Part shown: positions 20,385-30,281 of the stretch, one piece after another
Numbering within the stretch: the first letter of the stretch is position 1
How the letters are laid out: the number at the start of each line of letters is the position of its first letter
From: an uncultured Aquimarina sp.
Lineage (GTDB): Bacteria > Bacteroidota > Bacteroidia > Flavobacteriales > Flavobacteriaceae
Assembly (NCBI GenBank): GCA_947496355.1
Contig: CANMCO010000002.1
Span: 124,001-188,000, forward strand
DNA length: 64,000 nucleotides
Reading direction: 5' to 3'
The notes under the pieces: generated by a model
What the model was told of the DNA's origin: nothing
Databases searched by the model: none
The model's input: only the letters and a program-made list of their open reading frames with translations
Program-made: the position numbers and the translations under genes

Positions 20385-20858
20385 ATGAAAATTTCTAAAA
20401 TATTATCATATGTTGTACTAGCGATAGGTGTCATAGGAGCAGTCCTATGGTATGTTATGAGTAGTTCAATAAGTAGTTTAATGGATCAAAATGGTGTTTC
20501 TGAAGCTAGAGAACTTCCTTTGGAATTAGCTGGACCTTCAGTTACTCCGTTATACAGTCTTACATTGATTATTTTCGTTGTTACGATTATAGCTACTTTA
20601 ATCGCTGTGTTTTCAACATTAGCGAAGAACCCTGCGGGTCTAAAGAATGCAGCGATAGGTATTGTTGCTTTTCTTATAATTGTTGGTATTGGTTTTGTCT
20701 TGGCAGACGGAGTAGAAACTCCCTTAAAAGACGGCGATACACTTTCAGCAAGCGGATCTAAGTGGGTAGGAACCGGAATATATGCATTTTATGTACTAGC
20801 TGTTGTAGCTGTAGGTCTAATGTTTATGTCTGGTATTAAAAAATTAATAGGTAAATAA
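20385..20858 (+). CDS. Conserved hypothetical membrane protein in the exb operon
   Basis: Four predicted TMs, between exbB and exbD with short spacing. Confidence 0.75.
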   Translation: MKISKILSYVVLAIGVIGAVLWYVMSSSISSLMDQNGVSEARELPLELAGPSVTPLYSLTLIIFVVTIIATLIAVFSTLAKNPAGLKNAAIGIVAFLIIVGIGFVLADGVETPLKDGDTLSASGSKWVGTGIYAFYVLAVVAVGLMFMSGIKKLIGK

Positions 20859-20860
20859 TT

Positions 20861-21469
20861 ATGGCAAGAAGATCAGCACCAGAGGTAAATGCAGGATCTA
20901 TGGCAGATATTGCATTCTTACTTCTTATATTCTTCCTGGTTACTACTACTATTGAAACAGATAGTGGTATTAGCCGTAAATTACCTCCTCCGCAGGAAGA
21001 GGATATCGTTCCGCCAGTTCTTAAGGAAAAAAATATTTTCGTTGTAGAACTAAATAAGAACAATGATTTATTGGTAGAAGAAGCTCCTATGGAATTAAAG
21101 GATCTTCGTGAAGCTGCTATTAAATTTTTGGATAACGGTGGAGGAAGCGGTGACGAAGCTTGTAAGTTTTGTCAAGGAGATAGAGACCCTGCATCCTCTG
21201 ATAACCCTACCAAAGCGGTAATCTCATTACGTAATAATAGAGAAACTAATTATGCTACATATATTGCGGTTCAGAATGAACTGGTTGCGGCATATACTAC
21301 ATTGCGTAATAGAGAAGCACAGCGTTTATATGGAAAATCCTTCGTACAAATGGAGAAAGACCTAAAGGACGTTAACTACTCTGGAAGTAAGATATCGCTA
21401 AAGGAAGATATTAAAACGATACAGTTTATGTACCCAGAGAAACTCTCTGAGGCAGAACCAAAGAAATAA
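20861..21469 (+). CDS. exbD: ExbD/TolR family biopolymer transporter (copy 1a)
   Basis: MADIAFLLLIFFLVTTTIETDSG; insertion carrying ACKFC. Confidence 0.9.
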   Translation: MARRSAPEVNAGSMADIAFLLLIFFLVTTTIETDSGISRKLPPPQEEDIVPPVLKEKNIFVVELNKNNDLLVEEAPMELKDLREAAIKFLDNGGGSGDEACKFCQGDRDPASSDNPTKAVISLRNNRETNYATYIAVQNELVAAYTTLRNREAQRLYGKSFVQMEKDLKDVNYSGSKISLKEDIKTIQFMYPEKLSEAEPKK

Positions 21470-21493
21470 GTAATAACATAAAACAGAATTCTT

Positions 21494-21976
21494 ATGTCTA
21501 AGTTTAACAAGAAAAAAAGTGGTGATTTACCAGCTATTTCTACGGCATCATTACCTGATATTGTATTTATGTTATTGTTTTTCTTTATGGTTGCTACAGT
21601 AATGCGTCAAAATACTTTGATGATCGAGAATAAATTACCAGTAGCAGATCAAATAGAAAAGCTTGATAAAAAAGATTTGGTAATGTATATATATGCAGGA
21701 AAACCAAGTTCTAGATATCGTGCAAGTGCAGGTAATCAAGCTAGAATTCAGCTTAATGATAAGTTCGCTGCGGTAGAAGATGTTAAGGCATTCATCTTAG
21801 CCGAAAGAGCAGGAAAAAGAGAAGAATTAATTCCTTTCTTGACCACTGCTTTAAAGGTTGATGGACAAACTAACATGGGTCTCGTTGGCGATATTAAAAA
21901 AGAGCTAAGAGAAGTACAAGCGTTGAAGATTAATTATACTACCCGTACTGGTAGTGCTATGGATAATTTTAATTAG
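21494..21976 (+). CDS. exbD: ExbD/TolR family biopolymer transporter (copy 2a)
   Basis: SLPDIVFMLLFFFMVATVMRQNTLMIENKLP. Confidence 0.9.
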   Translation: MSKFNKKKSGDLPAISTASLPDIVFMLLFFFMVATVMRQNTLMIENKLPVADQIEKLDKKDLVMYIYAGKPSSRYRASAGNQARIQLNDKFAAVEDVKAFILAERAGKREELIPFLTTALKVDGQTNMGLVGDIKKELREVQALKINYTTRTGSAMDNFN

Positions 21977-22011
21977 ATTTATAGCAATAATAATCATCTT
22001 AAATGAATAAA

Positions 22012-22038
22012 AATCCCGTCTTTTGACGGGATTTTTTT
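22012..22038 (+). terminator. Rho-independent terminator after exbD copy 2a
   Basis: ATCCCGTC-TTTT-GACGGGAT followed by a T run. Confidence 0.85.
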
Positions 22039-22269
22039 ATTAAACACACTCCCGTTTTCTTCATTTTTAAAAACGGCATAACAATTGTTGCTATGATGAC
22101 ATAATTGTGATCTATCATTTTATAACATCAATATCTAACCATCCAAAGTGATATTGAATATATAGATAAACTGGTTGTAATTTAAACATATTTTCTTCTA
22201 CATAATTCTTGTCACTTGTGGTCACAGTTTGCTGATTTCGTAAGTAATTATTAATTAAATACATTTATT

Positions 22270-22881
22270 ATGGCAAGAAGATTAGCACCAAGTGTCAATG
22301 CAGGATCCATGGCGGATATTGCATTTCTTTTACTCATCTTTTTTTTGGTTTCTACAACAATAGAAACAGATTCTGGAATAAGCAGAAAGCTACCTCCTCT
22401 CATAGATGATCCTACCACTGCGGATATTAAAAAAAAGAATCTTTTTAGGGTCGAGCTAAACCAACTTAATGAATTGTTGGTAGAAGGTAAACCAATGGTG
22501 ATTGGTGATCTCAAATCTGCTGCTATAGCTTTTTTGGATAATGGTGGGGGACCTGGCGACCGGTCATGTGATTACTGTAAAGGGCAGCGTGATACGCAAT
22601 CCTCGGATAACCCAAACAAAGCAATTATATCACTCATTAATAGCCGTGAGACAAATTATGCTACATGTATAGCAGTGCAAAACGAGTTAGTTAGTGCCTA
22701 TACAGATTTGCGAAATCGCGAAGCACAAAGGCTTTATGGAATTTCATTCGTAGAGATGAAAAAAAATCTAAAAGATGCAAGAGACAATAATGATAGAAGA
22801 AGACTTAGAGAGCGAATTAAAAAGATACAGGCTATGTACCCAGAAAAACTCTCTGAAGCAGAACCTGTAAATCAATACTAA
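22270..22881 (+). CDS. exbD: ExbD/TolR family biopolymer transporter (copy 1b, paralog of 20861..21469)
   Basis: MADIAFLLLIFFLVSTTIETDSGISRKLPP; insertion with SCDYC. Confidence 0.9.
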   Translation: MARRLAPSVNAGSMADIAFLLLIFFLVSTTIETDSGISRKLPPLIDDPTTADIKKKNLFRVELNQLNELLVEGKPMVIGDLKSAAIAFLDNGGGPGDRSCDYCKGQRDTQSSDNPNKAIISLINSRETNYATCIAVQNELVSAYTDLRNREAQRLYGISFVEMKKNLKDARDNNDRRRLRERIKKIQAMYPEKLSEAEPVNQY

Positions 22882-22897
22882 TTTAAATTTTATAATT

Positions 22898-23380
22898 ATG
22901 TCTAAATTTAAAAATACAAAAAGCATACAGTTACCAGAAATTTCAACCGCTTCGTTGCCAGATATTGTATTTATGTTGTTGTTTTTCTTTATGGTCGCAA
23001 CTGTGATGAGAGATGATACGTTATTGGTTAAGAATGAATTGCCATTTGCAGATCAGGTGGAAAAGCTGGATAATAAGAGTTTGATCATGAACATCTATGC
23101 AGGTAAACCTAATTCTAGATATAAGAATATAGGTACAGAGGCTAGAATACAGCTTAATGATAAATTTTCTGATGTAAATGATATAAAAGCATTTATTTTG
23201 GCAGAAAGAACTTCCAAGAGGGAGCAATTACGGCCTTTCTTAATTACTTCTTTAAGAGTGGATAGCGATACGAACATGGGGTTGGTTGGTGATATTAAGA
23301 AAGAGCTAAGGAAAGTTCAGGCACTTAAAATTAACTATACAGCTAGAACAGGAGAAGCTGCAGATAATTTTAAGCCATAG
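22898..23380 (+). CDS. exbD: ExbD/TolR family biopolymer transporter (copy 2b, paralog of 21494..21976)
   Basis: ISTASLPDIVFMLLFFFMVATVMRDDTLLVKNELPFADQ. Confidence 0.9.
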   Translation: MSKFKNTKSIQLPEISTASLPDIVFMLLFFFMVATVMRDDTLLVKNELPFADQVEKLDNKSLIMNIYAGKPNSRYKNIGTEARIQLNDKFSDVNDIKAFILAERTSKREQLRPFLITSLRVDSDTNMGLVGDIKKELRKVQALKINYTARTGEAADNFKP

Positions 23381-23389
23381 TAGAAAAAA

Positions 23390-23416
23390 GACCTGTCTTC
23401 GGGCAGGTTTTTTTTA
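23390..23416 (+). terminator. Rho-independent terminator after exbD copy 2b
   Basis: ACCTGTCTTCGGGCAGGT followed by a T run. Confidence 0.8.
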
Positions 23417-23481
23417 TTTCGCTTTTGTTTTTACTGAGTTTATCGGGTTTTTAAAGAAATAGATTTATTTTAGTAGCATAT

Positions 23482-24186
23482 ATGAAGAAGCTATTATTCA
23501 TTTTCTGTTGTTGTAGTGTGTTTCTTTCTTCGGGACAAGAAACTTTGGCCAAGCCTGATCAGGATAAAGGTATAGATTCATTGTATCGAGAAGATCAATT
23601 TTATGTTGGTGTAACATATAATTTACTTCTTAATAGACCAAATGATGTTAATCAGTCTGGTTTTTCTGGCGGGTTTCATTTTGGTTTCACAAGGGATATG
23701 CCAATAAATAAAAGACGTAACGTTGCTATAGGTCTTGGATTAGGATATTCTATTAACGTGTACAATCATAATTTACTTATTAATGAAGAAGAAAATACAG
23801 AGCAGAGTATTTTTAGTAGTTTGAAAGGGGAAGATTTTAGTACAAATCGATTTACAACTCATTTGGTCGAAATGCCATTAGAGTTTAGATGGCGTACATC
23901 TGTTCCAGAAACACATAAATTTTATAGAATATACACTGGTTTAAAGATTGGATATTTGTATCATTTCAGAGCTAGTTTTAAGGAATCTGGTATCGAAATA
24001 AACCAAACAAAAGTTGATGAATTAAATCGATTTAGATATGGCGCAACTTTTACTTTTGGTTGGAACACATTTAATTTTCATTTTTACTATAGCCTAAATA
24101 CATTGTTTGATAATAATGCGGTTATAGAAGGTGAAAAAGTGGGTCTGAACCCTGTTAGAGTAGGGCTGGTATTTTATATTTTATAA
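23482..24186 (+). CDS. PorT/SprT-like outer-membrane beta-barrel protein
   Basis: Signal peptide, beta-barrel pattern ending LNPVRVGLVFYIL; located between exbD and rpoN as for PorT-like genes in Flavobacteriia (recalled synteny). Confidence 0.6.
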   Translation: MKKLLFIFCCCSVFLSSGQETLAKPDQDKGIDSLYREDQFYVGVTYNLLLNRPNDVNQSGFSGGFHFGFTRDMPINKRRNVAIGLGLGYSINVYNHNLLINEEENTEQSIFSSLKGEDFSTNRFTTHLVEMPLEFRWRTSVPETHKFYRIYTGLKIGYLYHFRASFKESGIEINQTKVDELNRFRYGATFTFGWNTFNFHFYYSLNTLFDNNAVIEGEKVGLNPVRVGLVFYIL

Positions 24187-24786
24187 CCAGAAGTTAACCA
24201 AAGTCAATTGAGGAATAACTCCAATAAGAAAGCCTAATATTAGCTCCAGATTGCTATGAGCTTTGCAATGTAGTCGTGATGTTGCTACTAGTCCATTTGC
24301 AATCATAAGTGCAGTAAGAAGTAAGATCAAGTTCATTCCAAAATGTATACTTAACGCTATTGTAAACATTGTGACTCCGCTAATTCCTATCATATGCAGA
24401 CTCGCTTTAATATTGAATAGGATCATAAAAATTGAACTTAGTATAGAAAACAAAATTCCAAGAAAGAAAAAGTACAATTCTGGATAATGATATACATCAA
24501 TCACCATTTTAATAACAACAATTAGAAGGATCGACTGCAATAACAATGGAATTTTTCGTTGTTTTATATTTTCTAAGTGAATAGAGGTAACCGTGCCAAT
24601 GCTTTTAAGAAAGAAAAACAAGATTATAGGTACAAAGACGGTTAAAACCATCAGCCCAAACATTTTTGCTTTTATTATTTCTTCGGGGATGAACCTTGGA
24701 GCGGCAGCAAAATAAATGATTGCACCAATCGTAGGCATCAACAAAGGATGTAAAATATATGAAATGCTTCTAAGAAAAAAATTCAT
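24181..24786 (-). CDS. PAP2-like membrane protein
   Basis: Multi-TM with KASLHMIGISGVTMF and ATSRLHCKAHSNLELILGFLIG resembling a divergent PAP2 motif. Confidence 0.6.
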   Translation of the reverse strand: MNFFLRSISYILHPLLMPTIGAIIYFAAAPRFIPEEIIKAKMFGLMVLTVFVPIILFFFLKSIGTVTSIHLENIKQRKIPLLLQSILLIVVIKMVIDVYHYPELYFFFLGILFSILSSIFMILFNIKASLHMIGISGVTMFTIALSIHFGMNLILLLTALMIANGLVATSRLHCKAHSNLELILGFLIGVIPQLTLVNFWL

Positions 24787-26246
24787 TAAATTTTCTTTCG
24801 TAGCCGAGCAACAGGAATGTCTAATTGTTCTCTGTATTTGGCTACCGTTCTTCTAGCGATAGGATATCCTTTTTCTTTAAGGATTTTAGCAAGTTTTTCA
24901 TCTGTTAAAGGTTTTCGCTTGTCTTCCTCACCGATAGTAATTTCTAATATTTTTTTGATTTCTCGGGTAGAAACTTCTTCGCCTTGATCATTGGTCATTG
25001 ATTCTGAAAAGAATTCTTTAATGAGTTTTGTTCCGTAGGGAGTATCAACATATTTACTGTTTGCTACTCTGGATACGGTGCTCACATCCATATCTATTTC
25101 ATCCGCAATATCCTTTAGGATCATTGGTTTTAGATTTCGTTCATCACCACTAAGGAAATAACTTTTTTGATAGTGCATTATTGCACTCATGGTGATAAAA
25201 AGTGTTTGTTGTCTTTGTTTTACAGCCTCAATAAACCATTTTGCAGCGTCTAGCTTTTGTTTTATAAACATGACTGCATCTTTTTGCGACTTGGACTTTT
25301 CCTTACTTGCTTTATATCCTTGAAGCATGTTGTTATACTCTCTTGAGACATGTAGTTCTGGTGCATTACGACCATTCAGAGTTAATTCTAGCTCCCCTTC
25401 AGCAATCCTGATTGTAAAATCAGGAACTACGTGTTCTATCATCCTGTTGTTCTCGGCATATGCTCCTCCTGGTTTAGGGTTGAGGGACTCAATTTCTTCG
25501 ATTGCTTCTTTTAATAGATCTTCAGTAATATCAAATTTTAGGATTAGCTTATCGTAATGTTTCTTACTAAAATGGTCAAAAGATTTTTTTAATATTTGTG
25601 ATGCTAATTTAATAGGAATGGTTGTCTCTTTTCTGTCTAACTGAATCCATAAACATTCTTGTAAATTACGAGCACCTACGCCAGCGGGATCTAATTGATG
25701 AACAATTTTAAGTATGCTTTCTATTTTTTCTTCTGTAGTATATACATTTTGTGTAAACGCCAGATCATCTAAAATATCTGACAAAGATCTTCTTATGTAA
25801 CCACTTTCGTCTACACTACCAACAAGAAACTCAGCTATTTCACGTTCTTCCTGATCAAATCGGTATGTATTTAATTGATTGATCAAATGTTGGTGAAACG
25901 ATGTACCAGATGCATAAGGAACGCTTTTTTCTTCGTCATCGGCACTGTAATTATTAGAACTTAATCTGTAACTAGGGATTTCGTCATCACTAAGATACTC
26001 GTCAACATTAATATCCGCTTCGATTTTTTCTGTTCCGTATTCTTCGTCGGCTGCATTTTCATTGCTAAATGTATCTTCGTATTCATCTGCTTTTTCTTTA
26101 CCACTATCCAAAGCAGGGTTTTCTTCCATTTCCTGCTTTAATCGTTGCTCAAAAGCTTGCGTAGGAAGTTGAATCAACTTCATGAGTTGAATCTGTTGCG
26201 GAGATAACTTTTGGGATAGTTTAAAGTTTAATTGTTGTTTTAGCAT
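24786..26246 (-). CDS. rpoN: RNA polymerase sigma-54 factor
   Basis: N-terminal Q-rich MLKQQLNFKLSQKLSPQQIQLMKLIQLP; core-binding domain; RpoN box ARRTVAKYREQL. Confidence 0.97.
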   Translation of the reverse strand: MLKQQLNFKLSQKLSPQQIQLMKLIQLPTQAFEQRLKQEMEENPALDSGKEKADEYEDTFSNENAADEEYGTEKIEADINVDEYLSDDEIPSYRLSSNNYSADDEEKSVPYASGTSFHQHLINQLNTYRFDQEEREIAEFLVGSVDESGYIRRSLSDILDDLAFTQNVYTTEEKIESILKIVHQLDPAGVGARNLQECLWIQLDRKETTIPIKLASQILKKSFDHFSKKHYDKLILKFDITEDLLKEAIEEIESLNPKPGGAYAENNRMIEHVVPDFTIRIAEGELELTLNGRNAPELHVSREYNNMLQGYKASKEKSKSQKDAVMFIKQKLDAAKWFIEAVKQRQQTLFITMSAIMHYQKSYFLSGDERNLKPMILKDIADEIDMDVSTVSRVANSKYVDTPYGTKLIKEFFSESMTNDQGEEVSTREIKKILEITIGEEDKRKPLTDEKLAKILKEKGYPIARRTVAKYREQLDIPVARLRKKI

Positions 26247-26466
26247 AAAAAAATCGATGTTCTTCTACTCACAAAAATAAACAAAAAACACTGTTTTTAT
26301 GGAAGTATTAGATGGTTAGTTTATTAAAAAAGCTATTGGATTAAGAACTTTGCCCTAAAAGTTCATAAAACCTTTTGATTGCTTTGATCAATAAACGCGC
26401 CAAAAGTAATTACAATATACTTTAAAGATAAAATTTTGAGTTTAAAAAAACTTAAAAGGTTGGTTG

Positions 26467-27102
26467 TTAAGGGACAAATATCTTATTTTTTATTGCATAG
26501 ATAACTAATCCTGTTCTGTTTTTTAAATCAAGTTTTTCAAAAATGGAATCTCTATATCCTTCAATGGTTTTAGGACTTAGGCACATATCACTTGCAATTT
26601 CTTTATATGTTTTTTCGGTACAAGCGTGCTTTATAAATTCTAATTCACGTTCTTTAAGTTCAACGCTATTTTTTTCTTTGGGATTTAACGAGCCTAGTAA
26701 TAGATTAGTTACATCTTTTGTGTGATAGAAGCCCGTTTCTTGTACTTGAATTAAAGCGTTCTCCAAGATGCTTTTTTCGGTATCTTTTAAAAGGTAGCCT
26801 TTGGCCCCTGCTCTGAGCATTTTAAGTATCGTATTCTCATCTTCTTCGACAGATAAGGCTAATACTTTAACCTGCGGAAACTCTTCTTTTAGTGCTGCCG
26901 TAGTTTCGATTCCATTCATTATAGGCATATTGATGTCCATAAGAACAACATCTGGGATGTTTTTTGGATCTTTAAATCGGGTAAGAAGTTCTTTCCCGTT
27001 TTTGCATATATATAATATTTTGAACTTGTCAAATCCATTAACTAATCCAGATAATGCTTGTGAAAGCAAAATATGATCTTCTACGATTACAACTGAATAT
27101 TT
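26467..27102 (-). CDS. NarL/LuxR-type response regulator
   Basis: MKYSVVIVEDHILLSQAL..., VVLMDINMP, LuxR HTH TYKEIASDMCLSPKTIEGYRDSIFEKL. Confidence 0.93.
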   Translation of the reverse strand, partial: KYSVVIVEDHILLSQALSGLVNGFDKFKILYICKNGKELLTRFKDPKNIPDVVLMDINMPIMNGIETTAALKEEFPQVKVLALSVEEDENTILKMLRAGAKGYLLKDTEKSILENALIQVQETGFYHTKDVTNLLLGSLNPKEKNSVELKERELEFIKHACTEKTYKEIASDMCLSPKTIEGYRDSIFEKLDLKNRTGLVIYAIKNKIFVP

Positions 27103-27145
27103 CATTTGTATAGTTTTCTTTGTGCGAATTGTTGTTGGTACAAAG

Positions 27146-27985
27146 TTAGTCAACTTCATTTTCTAATGAGGTTAAACTTTTCTTATTATAATAATAGGTT
27201 AGCGTAATAGCTGTTCCTTTACCTTCTTCAGAATCTAGTATGACGTCTGCATCAATTAATTTACCTCTATTTTGGATGTTACAAAGACCAATACCTTGTT
27301 GGGTAGTTGAGCCTTCCATGTTAAAACCGACCCCATCATCTTTTGCATGTATAACCAGTTTGTCTTGATCATAATGTACGTTAACATCCAAAATGGAAGC
27401 CTTGGAATGTTTTATGGTATTGGTAAAAAACTCTTGTAATATCCTAAAAATTATAATTTCTACTTTGTCATCTAATTCTTGTACTTCTTCATTACTAGTT
27501 ATTTTCGCCTTTATAAACTGTAAACGATTAAATCGTTCTATTTCCAGCGTAATTGCTTCTGTTAGGCTTAGGTTCTTTATAGCATCAGGATTAATTAGTT
27601 TTGATAGTGAGCGCAGTTCAGTCAGACTTTTGGTTATTGTGTCTGTAACCTCTTGTAATTTATCGGGATTGTCTTGCGCTATACTTACTTGTATTTTGGC
27701 CAGTGTAAGTAGTTGGCCAATATTATCATGTAGTTCCCAACTAATATTGCGCAATGTCTCTTCTCTAATCTCTATTTGCGTTTCTGCAATTGCCGTTTCA
27801 AACTTTTTTTCTGCTTCTTTTTGTTGCAATAATAGGCTGTTTTTTCTTTTTTGAAAAATCAAAAATAGAAAGATAATAATCGCAATAAGCATAATAAGCA
27901 TGCAACTGGCAATTAGTATAACTGTTTCTTGTTGCTCCATATAAAGCCAATAATATAGCAAAGGTTTAAAATAATAATTAAACAA
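27146..27985 (-). CDS. HisKA_3-type sensor histidine kinase
   Basis: One TM; H-box ISWELHDNIGQLLTLAKIQVS; ATPase motifs KDDGVGFN and GIGLCNIQNR. Confidence 0.9.
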   Translation of the reverse strand: MFNYYFKPLLYYWLYMEQQETVILIASCMLIMLIAIIIFLFLIFQKRKNSLLLQQKEAEKKFETAIAETQIEIREETLRNISWELHDNIGQLLTLAKIQVSIAQDNPDKLQEVTDTITKSLTELRSLSKLINPDAIKNLSLTEAITLEIERFNRLQFIKAKITSNEEVQELDDKVEIIIFRILQEFFTNTIKHSKASILDVNVHYDQDKLVIHAKDDGVGFNMEGSTTQQGIGLCNIQNRGKLIDADVILDSEEGKGTAITLTYYYNKKSLTSLENEVD

Positions 27986-28572
27986 TAATTAATAGCAAAT
28001 AAAAAGCTAATCCCTTCCTTTATTTGAGCATAGTAATTAATGGTTATGGTAAAGGGGATACTACCCACATAAAAAAGTAATAAACCTACACTAATCCAGA
28101 ATAACAGGTTTTTCTTAGTATGTAAAACCTTTTCGGTAGCCAGAATCTCGGTAAAATAAAATATGATTGCTAAAATTAATAAACTAGCACCCACAACATA
28201 GGGTATGGTCTGAAATTCGGTTAAATAATCTGTGAAAAAGCCGTATACTGTAAAAGTTATAATATAAACAATATAAGAGTATTTTACAATTTTCTTTTTT
28301 TTCTTGAGAATCGATCCATATAAGAAAAATAGATACCCAAAGCTTATAATGTAAAATATATTGTACAATAAGTGATTACTGCCTTGTGCAAAATATTTAC
28401 CATGGAAATATCCTAAATACTCTACAAATACTACAAACCATAAATAGAAAATGAAGTACTTTAGTAAGGAATCTTTATACTTGTGATAATATAAAGAACC
28501 AATTACAGCAGTAACAAGCTCAAGAAATAATGTTGAAAAATTTCTTAATAAAATTAAAGTTTCACTATCCAT
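27913..28572 (-). CDS. Multi-TM (about 7TM) protein, paralog of 29616..30278
   Basis: Hydrophobic throughout; shared LHTKKNLLFWISVGLLLFYVGSIPF / LHIKKRLLFWISVGLLLYYMGNLPF and YIIGFIWSNKK / FIIGFIVSNKK. Confidence 0.8.
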   Translation of the reverse strand: MDSETLILLRNFSTLFLELVTAVIGSLYYHKYKDSLLKYFIFYLWFVVFVEYLGYFHGKYFAQGSNHLLYNIFYIISFGYLFFLYGSILKKKKKIVKYSYIVYIITFTVYGFFTDYLTEFQTIPYVVGASLLILAIIFYFTEILATEKVLHTKKNLLFWISVGLLLFYVGSIPFTITINYYAQIKEGISFLFAINYCLIIILNLCYIIGFIWSNKKQLY

Positions 28573-28595
28573 GTTTTATTTATGTTCAGAATATG

Positions 28596-29330
28596 CTATT
28601 GCTCATTTGGTACTAATTGAGCATCTGGAGGTGGAGGATTTAGCTGTCCATGGTTTCCTGCCTGCGTTTCTGCCCCATTAAATGCTGCGTTATTGGTAAA
28701 AAAGGATAAAACTGAAGCTTCATTGACCTGTGATTCTTGTCTAACAGATCCTTTACCTTTCTCTTGGTTTAAAATTGAGTCTATTACTTTTTCTAAGGGT
28801 ACAATACCTGTCTTGTCTCCAATTCTTTGGATAGCATAGGCTACGTCCCTATTTTTTCCATCTGCACTCTTTACTGTTGGATTATAGAATATCATTTGTC
28901 TATGAGCTTTTCTGGGAACAGGATTGTTATCATATTTTCCAAAATAAAACCGGAGCCCAGATATTCTTATTTTGGCGTCATCAGCATTTTTTTCAATAAA
29001 TGCCATATAATTTTTCAGATCTTGATAGTCAAATGTTACCGCTCGCGCAGAAGTAAAAGTACTATCTTGGGTTCTTTCTCTTACATGTTTCTGAATTAAT
29101 GCGGCCCTGTAGTTATAGCTTCCGGCGACATCAATTATCTCTTCAAACTCAAAAGGTTTTACTGGATCATCATTAGGAGGATAGGATCCCAGATCAGGTT
29201 CTTGTTTATCCGTTAATAATAGCGTTGCTCCTACTGCGACAGCTGCAACAATAGCGTATCCTACAGCATTTTTTTTGATATTTTCAAAAAAGCTTCCTTT
29301 GTCTCTTTCGTTATCTAATTCACTTGCCAT
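28596..29330 (-). CDS. Membrane-anchored hypothetical protein with Pro-rich C-tail, paralog of 30282..30971
   Basis: N-terminal TM; FDYQDLKNYMAFIEKNADDAKIRISGLRFYFGKY; tail NPPPPDAQLVPNEQ. Confidence 0.75.
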   Translation of the reverse strand: MASELDNERDKGSFFENIKKNAVGYAIVAAVAVGATLLLTDKQEPDLGSYPPNDDPVKPFEFEEIIDVAGSYNYRAALIQKHVRERTQDSTFTSARAVTFDYQDLKNYMAFIEKNADDAKIRISGLRFYFGKYDNNPVPRKAHRQMIFYNPTVKSADGKNRDVAYAIQRIGDKTGIVPLEKVIDSILNQEKGKGSVRQESQVNEASVLSFFTNNAAFNGAETQAGNHGQLNPPPPDAQLVPNEQ

Positions 29331-29553
29331 GGTTTAGGTTTTTAAGATGTTAGTGATTACTAAAAATACCATTATTCTGTAGTTATAAAAAAAAATTACA
29401 GATTTTGTTAAAATAGGATAAGTGTAAACACTTGAAAATAAGTGGTTTTCAGGTGTTTTGCATGTTGGTTGTAGATTGCATAAGTTGTTAAAAAAGGGGT
29501 AAATACCCCTATGGGATAAAGGGAATTGACGGTTGTGAAGTATTTTAAAAGTG

Positions 29554-29580
29554 AAACGAGGAGCATAGTCTCCTCGTTTT
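29554..29580 (+). terminator. Strong terminator-like hairpin with no annotated + strand gene upstream
   Basis: AAACGAGGAG-CATAGT-CTCCTCGTTTTTTT. Confidence 0.65.
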
Positions 29581-29615
29581 TTTAGCAGCTATGTATAATA
29601 AATGCCAAATTCTTC

Positions 29616-30278
29616 TTATTCTAGTTTTTTGTTGCTCACAATGAAACCGATAATAAAACAGACATTCATTACTATCGTCAAAGAAAAATTTACCAAGATC
29701 ATAGCGGTTGAACTGCTTAATTCTGTATAATAATTCCGTACAATTCTGAAAGGCAAATTACCCATATAATATAATAAGAGACCAACACTAATCCAGAATA
29801 ATAACCTTTTTTTAATATGCAATATCCTATCAGAATTTAATGTTTCTATGAAGTAAATAATAATGGTTATTATTAGAAAAAATGCAGCAATGATATATGG
29901 TATACTTTGAAATTGAATTAAGTAATTTTCAAAGAAACCGTTTATGATATATACAAAAACATAAATAGACAAAAATAAAATTACTATGGATTTTGATTTT
30001 CTTCCCTTTATATTTTGTCGATATAAAATGAATAGATACACGAAATTAATACCGTAATATATGTTGTATATAATGGCATTGTAATCAGATATTTTTTCAC
30101 GTATATATAAGCCCAACAGGTCATTTAGAAATACATACCATAGCAAAATGGTAAAATATTTTAAAACAGGTGCTTTTTTAACTTTGTAAAAATAGATTAC
30201 ACTAAAAAGAGCGCTTAAAAATTCTATAATTAGTCCTGTCTTTCTTAATAGTTGTAGAAATTCTGTAGAAATTTGCAT
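29616..30278 (-). CDS. Multi-TM (about 7TM) protein, paralog of 27913..28572
   Basis: See 27913..28572. Confidence 0.8.
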   Translation of the reverse strand: MQISTEFLQLLRKTGLIIEFLSALFSVIYFYKVKKAPVLKYFTILLWYVFLNDLLGLYIREKISDYNAIIYNIYYGINFVYLFILYRQNIKGRKSKSIVILFLSIYVFVYIINGFFENYLIQFQSIPYIIAAFFLIITIIIYFIETLNSDRILHIKKRLLFWISVGLLLYYMGNLPFRIVRNYYTELSSSTAMILVNFSLTIVMNVCFIIGFIVSNKKLE

Positions 30279-30281
30279 TTC

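Noticed and set aside
20385-20858. Considered as a novel small membrane effector
   Set aside because: Its position tightly between exbB and exbD fits an ordinary exb operon accessory membrane protein.
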